A stretch of DNA of 7,532 bases, from NCBI GenBank assembly GCA_018623955.1, contig JAAZUX010000034.1:1-7532 (forward strand), written 5' to 3'. How positions within the stretch are numbered: the stretch's first letter is position 1; every line of letters begins with the position of its first letter. Positions 6,940-7,532 of the stretch are shown here, in pieces. Below the pieces are notes generated by a model. The model saw nothing but the letters and a program-made list of their open reading frames with translations. It was not told the origin of the DNA and searched no databases. The translations under genes and the position numbers were made by a program. Origin of the DNA: Flavobacteriaceae bacterium (lineage in GTDB: Bacteria; Bacteroidota; Bacteroidia; Flavobacteriales; Flavobacteriaceae).

Positions 6940-7532
6940 GATTTTTATCGGTTTCTGGTTGTTCCTTTTTGGCTCCATTATTGCCGTGGCCCAAGAAGAA
7001 GAAACTGATGATCTGGGCACTCAAGAGGTTACTGTGGTTAAATCATACAGCCCCAGCCTTAAAAGTGTTTTTAAAATCCAAACCCTTCCCGAGATTGACG
7101 ATTCTTTGGTTCAAAAAAAAATCAAGGTAGATTATACATTTGAATCAATACCTGTTCTCTCCACCTTCGTTTCCAACAAAGCTACCCCCCTCAAATTGCA
7201 ACGCCAAGAAAGTTCGTTCTATCACAACTCTTATGTGATGGGGGGAATTGGAAATCAGTCCTATCTTCAATTCAATCTGTCGACCATGGTGCCCTTGGAT
7301 CGAATGCAATCCATCGGTTTAGAATTTCTTTACAACAAAGTCGGAGCCATCGATCAAACGCTACTCAACAGTGATCAAAAAAGAACTTCTTTGAACTTGC
7401 TGCATCAATACAAACAAAACAATATGCGGGTGGATTCGGATTTGCGTTTTGATCGACAGGGACATAACTTTTTTGGATTGTATGATTTGGACTGGACAGA
7501 AATACCGTCTTTAAGACCGAATGTGATTGACC
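6926..7532 (+). CDS. Outer-membrane beta-barrel protein, TonB-receptor-like N-terminus, partial (runs off right edge)
   Basis: The first 202 residues are visible. The ATG at 6926 overlaps the end of the TPR gene by 14 bases in another frame. Residues 1-22 are a signal peptide (KYNK, hydrophobic IFIGFWLFLFGSIIA, cut AVA|Q). An acidic stretch, EEETDD, is followed by QEVTVVKSYSPSL (about 33-45), which resembles a TonB box. From about residue 98 the chain shows alternating polar/hydrophobic strands with aromatic ends (SSFYHNSYVMGGIGNQSYLQF, then QSIGLEFLYNKVG, RTSLNLLHQYKQNN, RVDSDLRFDRQGHNFFGLYD), as in outer-membrane barrels. Only about 55 residues separate the TonB-box-like piece from the first strands, too few for a normal plug domain of about 120-150 residues. 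Such proteins are often labelled TonB-dependent receptor in Flavobacteriia. An outer-membrane location is likely; an actual transport role is uncertain. Confidence 0.8.
   Translation, partial: MKYNKIFIGFWLFLFGSIIAVAQEEETDDLGTQEVTVVKSYSPSLKSVFKIQTLPEIDDSLVQKKIKVDYTFESIPVLSTFVSNKATPLKLQRQESSFYHNSYVMGGIGNQSYLQFNLSTMVPLDRMQSIGLEFLYNKVGAIDQTLLNSDQKRTSLNLLHQYKQNNMRVDSDLRFDRQGHNFFGLYDLDWTEIPSLRPNVID

Overview
The window looks like chromosomal DNA of a Bacteroidota, most likely a marine-type Flavobacteriia. The evidence is a tmRNA with the tag GENNYALAA and no encoded CCA, a Bacteroidota-type promoter element (TAnnTTTG) in front of it, A-rich translation starts without clear Shine-Dalgarno sequences, exported proteins with a signal-peptide cut just before Gln, and a metal-dependent type KdsA of the kind with a GPCAIE motif. 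This assignment comes from sequence features only; no database was searched.

Layout, left to right. (1) Positions 1-1144, minus strand: the first 381 codons of a gene that runs off the left edge. Its N-terminus carries a low-complexity Gln/Asn-rich leader like those on DUF4157-type cargo proteins of extracellular contractile injection systems (eCIS). This is followed by a near-perfect tandem 37-residue repeat and then two copies of a long glycine-zipper segment. The C-terminal domain is out of view. (2) Positions 1145-1482: an AT-rich gap with no gene. (3) Positions 1483-1953, minus strand: the ssrA (tmRNA) unit with terminator, RNA gene, tag reading frame and promoter element. (4) Positions 1995-3791, minus strand: ftsE-like ATPase, kdsA, and a small unknown ORF, closely spaced and probably co-transcribed. 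(5) Positions 3907-7532, plus strand, divergent from ftsE: a 1010-residue exported TPR protein, overlapped by 14 bases by the start of an outer-membrane beta-barrel-type protein that runs off the right edge.

The right three quarters is cell-envelope and housekeeping: Kdo synthesis for LPS, the FtsE division ATPase, trans-translation, and a periplasmic TPR/outer-membrane protein pair likely to work as one complex. The left part is accessory in character. The most interesting object is the leader + tandem repeat + glycine-zipper protein lying just past the 3' end of ssrA, a classic integration border. It is a candidate injected or polymorphic toxin.
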